64,000 bases of DNA, from NCBI GenBank assembly GCA_003669585.1, contig QWOQ01000005.1, forward strand, positions 714,502 to 778,501. The letters are read 5' to 3'. Below the pieces are notes generated by a model. That model was not told where the DNA came from and searched no databases. It worked only from the letters and a program-made list of their open reading frames with translations. Below are positions 38,280-47,878 of the stretch, one piece after another (within the stretch, counting starts at the first letter, position 1; the number at the start of each line of letters is the position of its first letter). This stretch comes from Planctomycetota bacterium (GTDB lineage Bacteria; Planctomycetota; Planctomycetia; Pirellulales; UBA1268). The translations under genes and the position numbers were made by a program.

Positions 38280-39629
38280 TCAGGTTTCCGGAATCGAGTC
38301 TTCAGCACTGACTTCAAATGCCGCCGATTCTGGCAATTCCGCAACTTCACCTTCAAGCACATCAGATTTCTCGTCGGCAGGCTGTTGCGTCAACGTTTCG
38401 ATTGATAATTCTTCGTCGGGAGCCACCACTTCAACTCGATCTTGGTCGCGTTGTCGACGTCGTTGATCTGCTGCGACCACTTCTGCTTGTGCGCTGCGTT
38501 GATCAGCAACGAGAACAATCGCATCGACTGCTTCACGAGAGAGGCCGCCCATTTCCATCAAATCCTCGGGCTCAATCACGCTTAGATCGTCGTATGAAAG
38601 AAAGCCTTCTCCTACGAGACGCTCAGCCAAAGCAGGCTCAAGTCCTTCAATCGAAGAGAATCCGCCTACGGCCCGTTCAATCTGTTGATCGAGTTCTTCA
38701 CGGGTCATGATTTCGATGTCCCAACCGCACAACTTGCTCGCCAACCGAACATTTTGTCCTCGTCGACCGATTGCCAACGAAAGTTGATCCTCTCGCACTA
38801 ACACAATCCCTCGACCGAGCATTTGGCAAAGAATTACTTCATCCACTTCTGCGGGTTGCAGAGAGTTCGGAACAAGCACCTGAAGATCGTCACTCCAGCG
38901 AACGATGTCGATTCGCTCACCACCGAGCTCATCGATAATGTTTTTGATGCGATTGCCTCGAACACCAACGCAGGCACCAACGCAATCAATACGAGGATCA
39001 GAGCTCAGCACTGCAATTTTGCTTCGGTATCCCGGCTCACGCGAAATTGCCCGAATCTCTATCACTCCATCAGCAATTTCAGGGATCTCTTGCTCAAAAA
39101 GTCGCTGAACAAGTTGCGGGCGAATCCGTGAAAGAATTATTTTTACCCTGCTGCCTACCTTGCGCACTTCAAAAATTGTGGCGCGAACTCGTCCATTGGG
39201 ATGAAATGTTTCCCCAGGGATTTGCTCGCTGCGGGGCAGGATAGCTTCGGTGTTGCCCATTGCCACAGTGACAGCGGCCCCTTCATACCGAGTTACCAGA
39301 CCGGAAATCATCTGTCCAACTTGCTCTTCGTATTCGTCGTGGAGCGAATCTCGTTCAGCTTCACGGATTTTCTGAATGATGACCTGCTTGGCCGTCTGAG
39401 CGCCAATGCGGCCGGAAAGTTCCTGCGTATCAATCACAACACCGTCGCGGATTCCATTCAGACTGCCGTCGGTGCGACCGATGGTGATGCTGATCGATGT
39501 TTCTTCGCCGTACTGCCGCTGAAGTGCCGTGACAAGCGCAGACTCGATCGCCTGAAAGACGATCTCTTTCTCGATATTTTTGTCGCGATGGATTGCATCG
39601 ACAACACGCAAAATCTCTTCAGGCTTCAT
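38280..39629 (-). CDS. nusA: Transcription termination/antitermination factor NusA
   Basis: A 449-residue RNA polymerase-binding factor. Order: N-terminal domain ([18 protein letters not shown] onward), S1 domain around residues 130-200 ([20 protein letters not shown]), then two KH domains (about 230-350; [21 protein letters not shown] and [19 protein letters not shown]), and a C-terminal helix-hairpin-helix segment with acidic tail. ATG 39629 has GGGAG close upstream; the frame extends to 39692 but homology starts at 39629. First gene of the nusA-infB-rbfA cluster. Confidence 0.96.
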   Translation of the reverse strand: MKPEEILRVVDAIHRDKNIEKEIVFQAIESALVTALQRQYGEETSISITIGRTDGSLNGIRDGVVIDTQELSGRIGAQTAKQVIIQKIREAERDSLHDEYEEQVGQMISGLVTRYEGAAVTVAMGNTEAILPRSEQIPGETFHPNGRVRATIFEVRKVGSRVKIILSRIRPQLVQRLFEQEIPEIADGVIEIRAISREPGYRSKIAVLSSDPRIDCVGACVGVRGNRIKNIIDELGGERIDIVRWSDDLQVLVPNSLQPAEVDEVILCQMLGRGIVLVREDQLSLAIGRRGQNVRLASKLCGWDIEIMTREELDQQIERAVGGFSSIEGLEPALAERLVGEGFLSYDDLSVIEPEDLMEMGGLSREAVDAIVLVADQRSAQAEVVAADQRRRQRDQDRVEVVAPDEELSIETLTQQPADEKSDVLEGEVAELPESAAFEVSAEDSIPET

Positions 39630-39756
39630 GACGCTCCCAGCGGGCCGATGGCGATACCGGCTCCGAGGACGCCATACGTACTGCGGCGCCAATCGCCCCC
39701 GATACTATCAGGGTGTTTGAACCATCTATCGTCAGAACATCTTCACAGAAGGCCGG

Positions 39757-39784
39757 ATTTTGGCTCAATCAAAGCACTTGTCAA
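39757..39784 (-). promoter_or_regulatory. Candidate sigma-70 promoter for nusA
   Basis: On the minus strand an exact TTGACA (39779-39784) precedes CAAAAT (39757-39762, four of six) with a 16-bp spacer, about 128 nt upstream of the nusA ATG and after the stop of the KS-like gene. Plausible but unproven. Confidence 0.4.
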
Positions 39785-39841
39785 GCTGCATTCACCGAAC
39801 ACGGGTGAAGCGTGATTCTTCAAAGACTCTTCGAGGGGATC

Positions 39842-41161
39842 TCATTCGGTCCACGATCGAAAGACTACAGCCCCCGCTTGGCCCTGAGGGGTGACGGACG
39901 CTGAAAGAAATGTCGTTCCCGCTGAATCGCCTTTTACGGCTGCTCGAATCCTGCAATCAGGATCTGGCGTATGGTAGTTCAGAAGTGGAAAGAGCTGCCC
40001 ATGCTGCATTGCCAAAATGCTTGCAATGCATTCGATGGACCCGCTGGCCGCTCCGAGATGCCCGCAATGACTTTTTGCGGCTACAACCGGGATTCTCTTC
40101 AATGCGTCTCCAACTACGTCCTGGAGTGCCGCAAACTCTTCAAGATCTCCCACCGTCGTGCTCATTCCCTGAGCGTGTACATGGGAAAGAGTCTCTGGGC
40201 CGATTGTCGCCTGACTCAGTGCCGCGGCCATTGCGAGTGCAAGTGCCTCTTTTTTGCGACCGACTCCGCGACGGTCGTTGCTCACTCGCGAGGCATGTCC
40301 GATGACTTCCGCTCGAATCGTTGCATTTCTGGCCAATGCGTGATCCAAGTCCTCCAGAACAAGCACTGCGGCACCTTCTCCGAGCACCATTCCACTGCGA
40401 TCGAGATCAAACGGACGGCTCCAGGTCGCTGGATCGCCATCGCGAAGAGCAACTTGTTCACTTTGCAATGCATGCACCGTTTTCATTGGATGAACGCGAG
40501 TTCCAGTCGCTCCGGCAAGCATGATGTCTGCCGCACCACGTTGAATCGTGAGCGTTGCTTCACCGATCGCCAAATGTCCGCTCGCTTCTCTCAACGTGAG
40601 CGAGTTGCTCGGCCCTCGCAGATCGTTGTATATGGCGATGTGGCTTGCTGGCATATTTGGCAAATATTTGAGAAGCCATAGTGGGGTGAGTTGCGGCATT
40701 CCTTCATCAGCCCAACGCTCAAATTCAAATCTGCCGTCGTTTCCCCGACACTTTGCAACGCTTGCAGTAAAATCCTCTGGCAGAGTCAGCATGTAATCAG
40801 AACCAAAAACACATCCAAATCGTTCCGGTGTGTGTGATTCTGCAACAAAAGCCGCGTCATGAATTGCCCGCTGAGCAGCAGCCACAGCCATCTGGCTCTC
40901 TCGGCACATGACTTTGAGTCCCTTGCGAATTGTCTTTTTGCAATCCGACTGGAGCGAACCAAAGTTGTCGATGTCTCCCGTAAAATCCTTCGCCTCAGCC
41001 GCAAACTTCAGAGGCAGGAGAGAGGATGGAAAGCTACTGATCGGGCCGACGGCACTCTTTCCTTCGATCAATCCGTTCCAGAGTGAATCGAGCGTCAGTC
41101 CGAGTGGACTGATCACTCCCATGCCAGTCACCACAACTCTTCTTGAACCGTTTAAAATCAT
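39842..41161 (-). CDS. FabF-like ketosynthase paralog lacking the active-site Cys
   Basis: A 439-residue thiolase-fold ketosynthase homolog, clearly FabF-like at the N-terminus (RRVVVTGMGVISPLG) and around ADIMLAGATGT. Aligned to FabF, the nucleophile Cys of ATAC-S-G is Glu192 (SLTLREASGHLAIGEA), and the first catalytic His (NAHGTST) is Gln (VHAQGMSTT). The Lys and second His survive in AAKSHCGHLGAASG. It therefore cannot form an acyl-Cys intermediate. Possible roles are a chain-length-factor-like partner of the neighbouring FabF or a malonyl-ACP decarboxylase; loss of the first His argues against the latter. ATG 41161 has a GGA ribosome site; the frame opens further to 41245. It is the last gene of the fatty-acid cluster. 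Confidence 0.88.
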   Translation of the reverse strand: MILNGSRRVVVTGMGVISPLGLTLDSLWNGLIEGKSAVGPISSFPSSLLPLKFAAEAKDFTGDIDNFGSLQSDCKKTIRKGLKVMCRESQMAVAAAQRAIHDAAFVAESHTPERFGCVFGSDYMLTLPEDFTASVAKCRGNDGRFEFERWADEGMPQLTPLWLLKYLPNMPASHIAIYNDLRGPSNSLTLREASGHLAIGEATLTIQRGAADIMLAGATGTRVHPMKTVHALQSEQVALRDGDPATWSRPFDLDRSGMVLGEGAAVLVLEDLDHALARNATIRAEVIGHASRVSNDRRGVGRKKEALALAMAAALSQATIGPETLSHVHAQGMSTTVGDLEEFAALQDVVGDALKRIPVVAAKSHCGHLGAASGSIECIASILAMQHGQLFPLLNYHTPDPDCRIRAAVKGDSAGTTFLSASVTPQGQAGAVVFRSWTE

Positions 41162-41382
41162 CTCGTATCCACGATTCTCAAAACGAAGACTTTTGACTGC
41201 TGTTCCGCCGATGAAAAGACTCAAAGGACTATTCACTGCTGGCATTACAGAAACAGCAGCGCTTAATCTATATCGTGCGCCAGATCAGGTGATCGCGCCA
41301 AGTTCAGTCTATTGAGTCTCGGAACATATTGCCGATAGCTATCACTCAACAGCTTTCTCCACCGGCCTCATCTTTGCCCTTC

Positions 41383-42510
41383 CTAGGGATTCGCCAGCCT
41401 CGGCTCGATCAGAACCAGCAAGTCGGCTCGCTTTGCAGCACTCGTTAACAAGGAAGGTTGATCCTCGCCCGGATTTGGCACAGGCCATGGAACCATACCC
41501 ATACCGACAATCAACGTGTTGGATGCTGGCCAAGAAAAATGTTCTCCAATTCGAACTGTTGAAAACTGCGGTACTTCGATTTTAACTCGCTGACGCTGCG
41601 CAAGTGGAAGATCGATCGTGACAGGTGACATCCGTTCGATCTGATCGATTCGACATCGAAGAACCGCTTCGACTGATTTTTCATCTTTTGAAATAAGCGG
41701 ATGGACATCAATCGCCAACCCTTCGTCGCATCGGCCAGTTTCAGTTTGCCACCCAGGCGCCACATCCGGACGGAGAACGACATCCTTGACATAGTCTCTT
41801 GGCTTTCCACCGCCGATGGTGGCTGGCTGGCCGTTGGCCGCCAGAACAGGGCCTGCTGGCAGTTCTTGATAGTCTCGTCGTTGTCTCAGAGTCGCTAAAA
41901 AAATGGCAGCCTCTTCACGCGGCACCATCCACGCCTGCACGCCGGGAGTCGACGCCGGGATGCTTCGGAGAACTCCCCGTGCAGCCGATCGCCACGATGG
42001 ATCTCCAATTCCGACAATGCGCACAGAAAAGCGATGCGAAGCAGACGCCTCTGAAGTAAACCTCGATGCAATTTCTTCTATCTTCGATTGAATTTCGGCA
42101 GTATGAAAGCAGACTAATTTTTTTTCATCCGCTCCCATCGCAGCCACAGTACTGCCATGCCAGGTGGCATAGCCACTGTCCTGAAGAATCCAGTCGACAA
42201 TATGTTTTTGACTCCCTGGCCCAACGCGATTCACAAACGGGGTAATGTCGTAGGTTTTCCAAACCTGCCCGGCATCGGCTGGGAGATTGGCGTTGCTCGA
42301 CCACTTGGTCCTTACCACGTCTGTTGATGGGTTTGAGAGATTTGAACTCTGCACGACTCCATCAGATTTCGAGAAAGCACTTTCTTCGACCAAATCCTGT
42401 GAAACTTTGGAAGGGTTCTCTTGCTGTGGTTCTTCACCTCGCACTACAGATTCAGATTGAGGGTGAGCCAAAAGAAGAAGCATTCCCACGCAGACTTTTA
42501 AAGAGCGCAT
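41383..42510 (-). CDS. Secreted protein with secretin-like C-terminal region
   Basis: A 375-residue protein from ATG 42510 (AGAGGA 11 nt upstream). A signal sequence (KVCVGMLLLLAHPQSES) starts it. Residues 100-190 resemble a small secretin-type ring-building module (HIVDWILQDSGYATWHG, IEEIASRFTSEASASHRFSV). The C-terminal 130 residues follow the secretin pattern: a GLAIDVHPLISKDEKSVEAV strand pair, FSTVRIGEHFSWPASNTLIV and a final ADLLVLIEPRL, like the secretin end (ELLI-ITPRL). It is too short to be a full outer-membrane secretin and has no clear transmembrane hairpins. It lies between fabF and the KS paralog, an odd place. Function unknown. Confidence 0.6.
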   Translation of the reverse strand: MRSLKVCVGMLLLLAHPQSESVVRGEEPQQENPSKVSQDLVEESAFSKSDGVVQSSNLSNPSTDVVRTKWSSNANLPADAGQVWKTYDITPFVNRVGPGSQKHIVDWILQDSGYATWHGSTVAAMGADEKKLVCFHTAEIQSKIEEIASRFTSEASASHRFSVRIVGIGDPSWRSAARGVLRSIPASTPGVQAWMVPREEAAIFLATLRQRRDYQELPAGPVLAANGQPATIGGGKPRDYVKDVVLRPDVAPGWQTETGRCDEGLAIDVHPLISKDEKSVEAVLRCRIDQIERMSPVTIDLPLAQRQRVKIEVPQFSTVRIGEHFSWPASNTLIVGMGMVPWPVPNPGEDQPSLLTSAAKRADLLVLIEPRLANP

Positions 42511-42713
42511 GAAAAACATTTCCTCTCGCACGAAGCAGCATCGAGAACTCTTTACATCCACGGCTCCTCCAGACCTGAGACGAATTTGCTTTTCGACGCG
42601 GTCAGTGACGAGTCAAATCCGAGTGATTCTCGAAGGATAGAGATCCTCGTGGGCCCCCGACAAGATCGATCTCCAGCCGAAAAACCCATTCAAGGAAATC
42701 GCGGCCACGCCTC

Positions 42714-43958
42714 TCACGGCGAAGAGATGTATTTTCCAAGGATGAGCGATGCATTGTGGCCACCAAATCCAAAACTGTTACTCATAACGAGACTTATTTT
42801 TTTCTGCCTTGCAGTGTTTGGCGTGTAGTCCAAGTCGCACTCGGGATCCGGATATTCGAGGTTGATGGTTGGTGGAATCACTCCTCGCTCGAGCACAAGT
42901 GCGCAGACAACCATTTCAATTCCGCCGCTTGCGCCGAGCGTGTGACCGAGTTGACTCTTCGTGCTCGATATCATGACTCGCTTGGCACTTTCTCCAAAAA
43001 CTTTCTTCACAGCAATCGTTTCAGCCTTGTCGCCAAGCGGCGTGCTGGTTCCGTGAGCGTTGATGTATTCAATCTCATCTGCGTTTTTTCCAGCGTCAAC
43101 AAGCGCCATATTCATTGCTCTCGCTGCACCACGACCATCCTCATCGGGTTGCGTGATATGGCCAGCGTCGCCACTCGCGCCATAGCCCATCAATTCACCA
43201 TATATTTTTGCTCCACGATGTTTGGCGTGTTCAAGCTCCTCAATCACAAGCACGCCTGCTCCTTCAGAAAGCACGAAACCGTCACGTTGTGAATCAAATG
43301 GACGACTTGCTTTCTGTGGAGCATCAGACCGCTCCGAAAGCGCTCGCATGTTTTGAAATCCAGCAAGGCCCATCGGTGTCAGCGCGGCCTCACTTCCACC
43401 GGTAATCATCACATCCGCATCGCCCCATTGAATCGAACGCATTGCATCGCCGATGGAATTGGCAGCACTCGCACAGGCCGTTGCTACGGCCCAGTTTGGC
43501 CCCTTTACTCCGAATTGCGAGGAGACGTGTCCGCTTGCGCAGTTCACCATTAGCTTCGGAATCGTAAAGGGAGAAACCTTGTCAACACCCTTGGTTAAAA
43601 GTCTCGCGTGCTGCGTTTCGAATTCTGAAAGACCGCCGATTCCTGATCCGATTACCACTCCGCAACGGTACGAATCCTCAGTCGAAAAATCGATTCCGGA
43701 ATCCTTCACGGCATCGATTGCAGATGCGAGCGCAAACTGCGTGAACCGATCGAGTCGCCGCAACTCCTTAGCGCTCACGAGCCCTTCAGGATTCCAAGCC
43801 ACTTCACCACCAAATCGAACAAAGTAGTCTTTGGTGTCAAAAAGAGTGATCGGACCTATGCCGCTCTCTCCGCGCAGAATACGATCCCAGAACTCTTCTA
43901 CTACTCGTCCAAGAGAAGTCACCAGACCAAGTCCGGTTACCACTACGCGTCGTTTCAT
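42714..43958 (-). CDS. fabF: 3-oxoacyl-[ACP] synthase II
   Basis: A 414-residue elongating ketosynthase, condensing malonyl-ACP with acyl-ACP. The full triad is present: Cys162 (ATACASA), His in NAHGTST and His in KSQLGHTLGASGG. ATG 43958 lies just downstream of the acpP stop; the frame opens with TTG 15 nt upstream. Order fabD-fabG-acpP-fabF is classical. The functional copy should be this one, in contrast to the Cys-less paralog two genes downstream. Confidence 0.97.
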   Translation of the reverse strand: MKRRVVVTGLGLVTSLGRVVEEFWDRILRGESGIGPITLFDTKDYFVRFGGEVAWNPEGLVSAKELRRLDRFTQFALASAIDAVKDSGIDFSTEDSYRCGVVIGSGIGGLSEFETQHARLLTKGVDKVSPFTIPKLMVNCASGHVSSQFGVKGPNWAVATACASAANSIGDAMRSIQWGDADVMITGGSEAALTPMGLAGFQNMRALSERSDAPQKASRPFDSQRDGFVLSEGAGVLVIEELEHAKHRGAKIYGELMGYGASGDAGHITQPDEDGRGAARAMNMALVDAGKNADEIEYINAHGTSTPLGDKAETIAVKKVFGESAKRVMISSTKSQLGHTLGASGGIEMVVCALVLERGVIPPTINLEYPDPECDLDYTPNTARQKKISLVMSNSFGFGGHNASLILGKYISSP

Positions 43959-43969
43959 CCGAACGGCCG

Positions 43970-44209
43970 TCAAGCTTGTTGCTTTTCAATGAACTCAACC
44001 GCCTGACCCACAGTTTGGATCTTTTCAGCGGCATCATCCGGGATATTAATTTCAAACTCTTCTTCGAGCTCCATCACCAACTCAACTGTGTCGAGAGAGT
44101 CCGCCCCGAGATCGTTGATAAACGACGTTTCAGGAGTGATCTGCTCTTTGCTCACACCCAACTGCGACGCAACGATATCGATCACGCGATCCAAAACACT
44201 AGATGCCAC
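43970..44209 (-). CDS. acpP: Acyl carrier protein
   Basis: A 79-residue acidic ACP. Ser38 in GADSLD is the phosphopantetheine site. The start is GTG 44209, preceded by a perfect AGGAGG with 9-nt spacing, so strong translation is expected despite the GTG. It lies 185 nt after fabG and 11 nt before the fabF ATG. It carries acyl chains through the fatty-acid cycle. Confidence 0.98.
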   Translation of the reverse strand: MASSVLDRVIDIVASQLGVSKEQITPETSFINDLGADSLDTVELVMELEEEFEINIPDDAAEKIQTVGQAVEFIEKQQA

Positions 44210-44394
44210 CTTTTAAATCCTCCTGACGTCTCGAACTTTCGCTGTGATCTGGAGGCCAACCGAACCGGTCAACCAATCCCTCTCGCGAGATGACTCGCTC
44301 TGTTCAAAAATACAAAACACGAGCCATGTCTGCGAAGATATACCTGTTTCCTCCATCCCCTGTAAAGGGCGTGAATTCATCTAACGGCCGATGA

Positions 44395-45186
44395 TCAGCC
44401 AATCAAGCCACCATCGACCACCAATGTCTGTGCGGTGATGTACCCGCTCGAGGGAGACACCAGAAATAACACCGCCTCCGCAATTTCCCACGCTTCTCCC
44501 AGTCGTTTGGCAGGAACTCGCTTTTTGACTTCATCTAAGAGGGCCGGACCGAGTGCGGCGGTCATATCGCTGGCAATAAAACCCGGTGCGACCGCGTTGA
44601 CGGTAATTTTTCTTCCCCCGAGTTCTTTGGCCACCGTGCGAGTCAGGCCCACCAGACCCGCCTTACTCGCCGAGTAGTTGGCCTGGCCTGGATTTCCAAT
44701 CAAGCCTGACACGCTCGCCACATTGACGATTCGTCCGTATCGCTGCTGCATCATCGGACGACTTGCCGCCCGCATAAAGAGAAAAGGGCCACGCAAGTTG
44801 GTCGTGATCACCTCATCCCATTCTTGATCGCTCATGCGTGGCAAGAGCGTATCCCGAGTGACTCCTGCATTGTTCACGAGAATGTCGAGACGCCCAAGCG
44901 TTGAAACAATATTTTCCACCGTAGAACTGATCGCTTCGGCATTGGTAACGTCGCAAATAAACTCTTCAGCGCGTCCACCTGCTGCGCGGATTGCCGCAGC
45001 AACTTCTGCAAGTTTTGCCTGACTGCGGGCAATGAGCGCCACCGTTGCCCCATTGCGAGCGAGCGTTTCGGCAATCGCCCGACCGATACCCTGCGAGGCT
45101 CCTGTTACAATTGCGACTTGACCGCTCAAGTCCACGACGAACCTCTTCGGTCCTGATTCCGAGGAAACTTCCTTACTGTCTGCCAC
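44395..45186 (-). CDS. fabG: 3-oxoacyl-[ACP] reductase
   Basis: A 263-residue short-chain dehydrogenase reducing 3-oxoacyl-ACP with NADPH. Cofactor motif VTGASQGIGRA, NNAG, catalytic Ser (ASVSG) and YSASK Tyr/Lys are present. It begins with GTG 45186 (GGAG 10 nt upstream), giving about 20 residues more than most FabG proteins. It lies between fabD (100 nt) and acpP. Confidence 0.95.
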   Translation of the reverse strand: MADSKEVSSESGPKRFVVDLSGQVAIVTGASQGIGRAIAETLARNGATVALIARSQAKLAEVAAAIRAAGGRAEEFICDVTNAEAISSTVENIVSTLGRLDILVNNAGVTRDTLLPRMSDQEWDEVITTNLRGPFLFMRAASRPMMQQRYGRIVNVASVSGLIGNPGQANYSASKAGLVGLTRTVAKELGGRKITVNAVAPGFIASDMTAALGPALLDEVKKRVPAKRLGEAWEIAEAVLFLVSPSSGYITAQTLVVDGGLIG

Positions 45187-45286
45187 TTGTGTTTTCTCCG
45201 AATGAAATGAAGAGACTTCACGATTGTTTAAAAACGATCTGGGGTGTTACGCACGCACTCGCACCAGCGTACTCAAGTCATTTCCC

Positions 45287-46195
45287 TCACTCAAACACAC
45301 TGTGCGTCTCGATCGAACGATCAATTCGTTTGAGCAGTCCTCGCAATACTCGCCCCGGCCCCACCTCCCAAAATGAAACTATCTTCGATTCGAGAAGATA
45401 GCGTACAGACGCCTCCCATTCGACCACACCAACAATTTGTCGAACCAAAAGGGATCGAATTTCATCCGGATCGCGATGCGGTAACGCATCGACATTGCTG
45501 ATTACCGGGAGCGTTGCAGAATTGAAATTTACCTGTTCAATCGCTGCCTGCAGGCGGCTCACTGCGGAGGACATGAGCGAGGTGTGAAATGCCCCGGCAA
45601 CTCCAAGCCGTACGCATCGCATGGCGCCAACTTCTCCGGCGGCGGCTTCAACCCGCTCGATTGCGAGAACGGCTCCGGAAACCACTGTATTTCCCGGGCA
45701 CAATACGTTGGCAACCTCGAGCGCATCATCGCATCGCTGTGATTCGACGAGCAATTCGACTTGAGTTCGAGTCAGTCCCAGCACAGCAGTCATGGCACCT
45801 GCGTGCTTCTCGGCACAGTCCTGCATCGCGCGACCGCGTTCGGCCACCACGTGCAACGCATCTTCGAAGGAAAGGACTCCTGCAAAGCACAGTGCTGTGT
45901 ATTCGCCAAGCGAGAGCCCTGCAACCATGCTCACTTCTTCCAGCGGACTATCTTCACGAAGGCGAAGGATCTCAAGCATCGCAAGGCTCGTCACCAACAG
46001 GGCCGGCTGACTGACCTCCGTAGTGTCGAGACGTTCGGGGGGACCATTGCGACACACGGCCGCCAAATCGTATCCCAGAAATACCGATGCTCGCGAAAAC
46101 AAGTCTTGGCAGATTCTATGCGACTCTAGCCACTCACCTACCATGCCAACGGCTTGGGCGCCCTGTCCAGGAAAGAGCAGTGCAGTTCCGCTCAA
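45287..46195 (-). CDS. fabD: Malonyl-CoA:ACP transacylase
   Basis: A 302-residue malonyltransferase loading ACP. FPGQGAQ at the N-terminus, nucleophile Ser95 in GLSLGEY and His204 in GAFHTSLM. The start appears to be TTG 46195, four bases after the rpmF stop, with GAGG about 9 nt upstream inside the end of rpmF; no in-frame ATG fits better. Coupling to rpmF is likely. Confidence 0.94.
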   Translation of the reverse strand: MSGTALLFPGQGAQAVGMVGEWLESHRICQDLFSRASVFLGYDLAAVCRNGPPERLDTTEVSQPALLVTSLAMLEILRLREDSPLEEVSMVAGLSLGEYTALCFAGVLSFEDALHVVAERGRAMQDCAEKHAGAMTAVLGLTRTQVELLVESQRCDDALEVANVLCPGNTVVSGAVLAIERVEAAAGEVGAMRCVRLGVAGAFHTSLMSSAVSRLQAAIEQVNFNSATLPVISNVDALPHRDPDEIRSLLVRQIVGVVEWEASVRYLLESKIVSFWEVGPGRVLRGLLKRIDRSIETHSVFE

Positions 46196-46199
46196 CGGC

Positions 46200-46379
46200 T
46201 TAGGCCTCGGTCTTAATGACCATGCGACCCATGTAAAAACCGCAATTGGAACAGATCCGATGCGTTGGAACTGACTTTCCGCAGTTTGAGCAAAACGTCA
46301 ACTGGCGAGGCACAAGAAAATCGTGCGCTCTTCGTGAACGGGTCTTTTGATTTGATTGACGTCGCTTTGGAACAGCCAT
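46200..46379 (-). CDS. rpmF: Ribosomal protein bL32
   Basis: A 59-residue ribosomal protein with the usual AVPKRRQSNQKTRSRRAHDF start and two CxxC pairs (CSNCG, CSNCG) of the zinc-binding form. ATG 46379 has AGGAAAGAAGAG upstream. In many bacteria rpmF begins the fatty-acid gene cluster; here it is followed by fabD directly, with plsX and fabH missing. Confidence 0.97.
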   Translation of the reverse strand: MAVPKRRQSNQKTRSRRAHDFLVPRQLTFCSNCGKSVPTHRICSNCGFYMGRMVIKTEA

Positions 46380-46513
46380 AGTTTCTCTTCTTTCCTCAAC
46401 AGATGCATACCACGGCAATCTACCGACAGTCGCATTCTCTTCAAAAAACAAACTCGCCACGAAACATTTACAATCTTCAAAAGCTGAAGATTATTCACTT
46501 TCTCGACCCACGC

Positions 46514-46543
46514 AATGTAGTTGCTTACCGCCTTCTGGGTCAA
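46514..46543 (-). promoter_or_regulatory. Candidate sigma-70 promoter for rpmF-fab
   Basis: Minus-strand TTGACC (46538-46543) and TACATT (46514-46519) with an 18-bp spacer, about 135 nt upstream of the rpmF ATG. Five and four of six consensus matches. It would drive the rpmF-fab operon. Confidence 0.35.
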
Positions 46544-46666
46544 TCGACCCCTTATGATTCCCGCATCGAAGCGTCGGGCCGCTTTTCCCGGCAAAAGATT
46601 CAGGATACTTCACACAAAACCATCCCTAGCAGGAATTCGCCTCTCCGATAGACAGGGCGTGTCTCT

Positions 46667-47695
46667 TTAACCGCCAAACAGTCGCCGTTGTTCGTGGGCG
46701 GCCGAAAAACTTCCAATGTGCTGGCTTCCCCGAGCTGTAATACGGCGGCCCCGTGGGGTACGAACGACAAGTTCGCAGCGAAGCATGTAGGGCTCTATGT
46801 CATCTTCAAGCGTGTCGATCGCTGTATTCATTGTGTGGGCGACTGCTTCCACTCCCACCGGTCCACCACCAAAAACTCTTTGGATTGTTTCAAGATAGCG
46901 TCGATCAAATCCGTCGAGTCCCAGTTCATCGATGCCCTGCATCTGTAAAGCGGTGCAGACAATCTCCACATCAACCCTACCGTTGCAGCGACTTGTGGAA
47001 TAGTCGCGAATCCAACGCAGTCGGTTATTGGCTAACCGCGGAGTGCCTCGACTACGACGGGCAATTTCATTGGCAGACTCGTTATCCATCGGCATGGCAA
47101 GCTTCAAAGCACTTCGTCGGACAATTTCTGCAAGTTCTTCGATCGAATAGAAATCGAGGTGCTCGCGAAGTTGAAAGCGATCTCGCAGAGGAGCCGAGAT
47201 GAGTCCCGCACGAGTCGTCGCTCCAATGAGGGTAAAAGGGCGCAGCGGCATATTGATCGTTCTGGCAGCAATTCCATCTCCAAGCGTAATGTCGATACGA
47301 AAATCCTCCATCGCTGGATAGAGAAACTCCTCTACGGCATGTGGTAGGCGATGAATTTCGTCAATGAAAAGCACCGACCTTTCAGACACGTTCGTGAGGT
47401 ATGGGAGAAGATCTTTTGGCGCTGCAAGCGCCGCACCGCTGGCAATCTGCAGCGGAGTTCCGAGTTCTCGTGGGATGCATGTCGCAAACGTCGTTTTGCC
47501 AAGACCAGGAGGACCGTCAAACAAAATGTGACCGAGAACTTCGTTGCGTTTCTGGGCTGCATCCACGGCAATTCCCAGTCGCTCGAACACATCCCGTTGG
47601 CCGATCATTTCAGAAAGTCGCTGCGGTCGAAGCGCTCTATCTTCAACGGTCACTTCTTCAGGTGGCGTAACCGAGGGTTCACGAAAATTCGTCAC
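46667..47695 (-). CDS. ruvB: Holliday junction branch migration helicase RuvB
   Basis: A 342-residue AAA+ motor of the RuvAB complex. Walker A GPPGLGKTT (61-69), Walker B LFIDEIH (Asp112, Glu113), sensor GATTRAG and the C-terminal winged-helix with RTPRGRRIT. Start is GTG 47695, with no clear ribosome site. It lies 183 nt after ruvA, so a separate promoter is possible. Confidence 0.96.
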   Translation of the reverse strand: MTNFREPSVTPPEEVTVEDRALRPQRLSEMIGQRDVFERLGIAVDAAQKRNEVLGHILFDGPPGLGKTTFATCIPRELGTPLQIASGAALAAPKDLLPYLTNVSERSVLFIDEIHRLPHAVEEFLYPAMEDFRIDITLGDGIAARTINMPLRPFTLIGATTRAGLISAPLRDRFQLREHLDFYSIEELAEIVRRSALKLAMPMDNESANEIARRSRGTPRLANNRLRWIRDYSTSRCNGRVDVEIVCTALQMQGIDELGLDGFDRRYLETIQRVFGGGPVGVEAVAHTMNTAIDTLEDDIEPYMLRCELVVRTPRGRRITARGSQHIGSFSAAHEQRRLFGG

Positions 47696-47878
47696 GGCAT
47701 CGCTCGCGTATGTTTCAATCGGTCTCTTGATTCGTTTTTCGATTCAAGCGGTCTACCAAAACCAATCGAAAGCAACCAGTCACAAAACAGACGCACCTAT
47801 CAATGCGGCAAAGACTTCTTCGCTACAAACAAGACAGGTGCACTCGATCGGACGAGAAAAGAATGGTTGCCTCAAGGC

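Noticed and set aside
45908..45920. FabD active-site variant GLSLGEY as unusual
   Set aside because: Leu for His before the nucleophile Ser occurs in many FabD proteins; Ser95 and His204 are intact.
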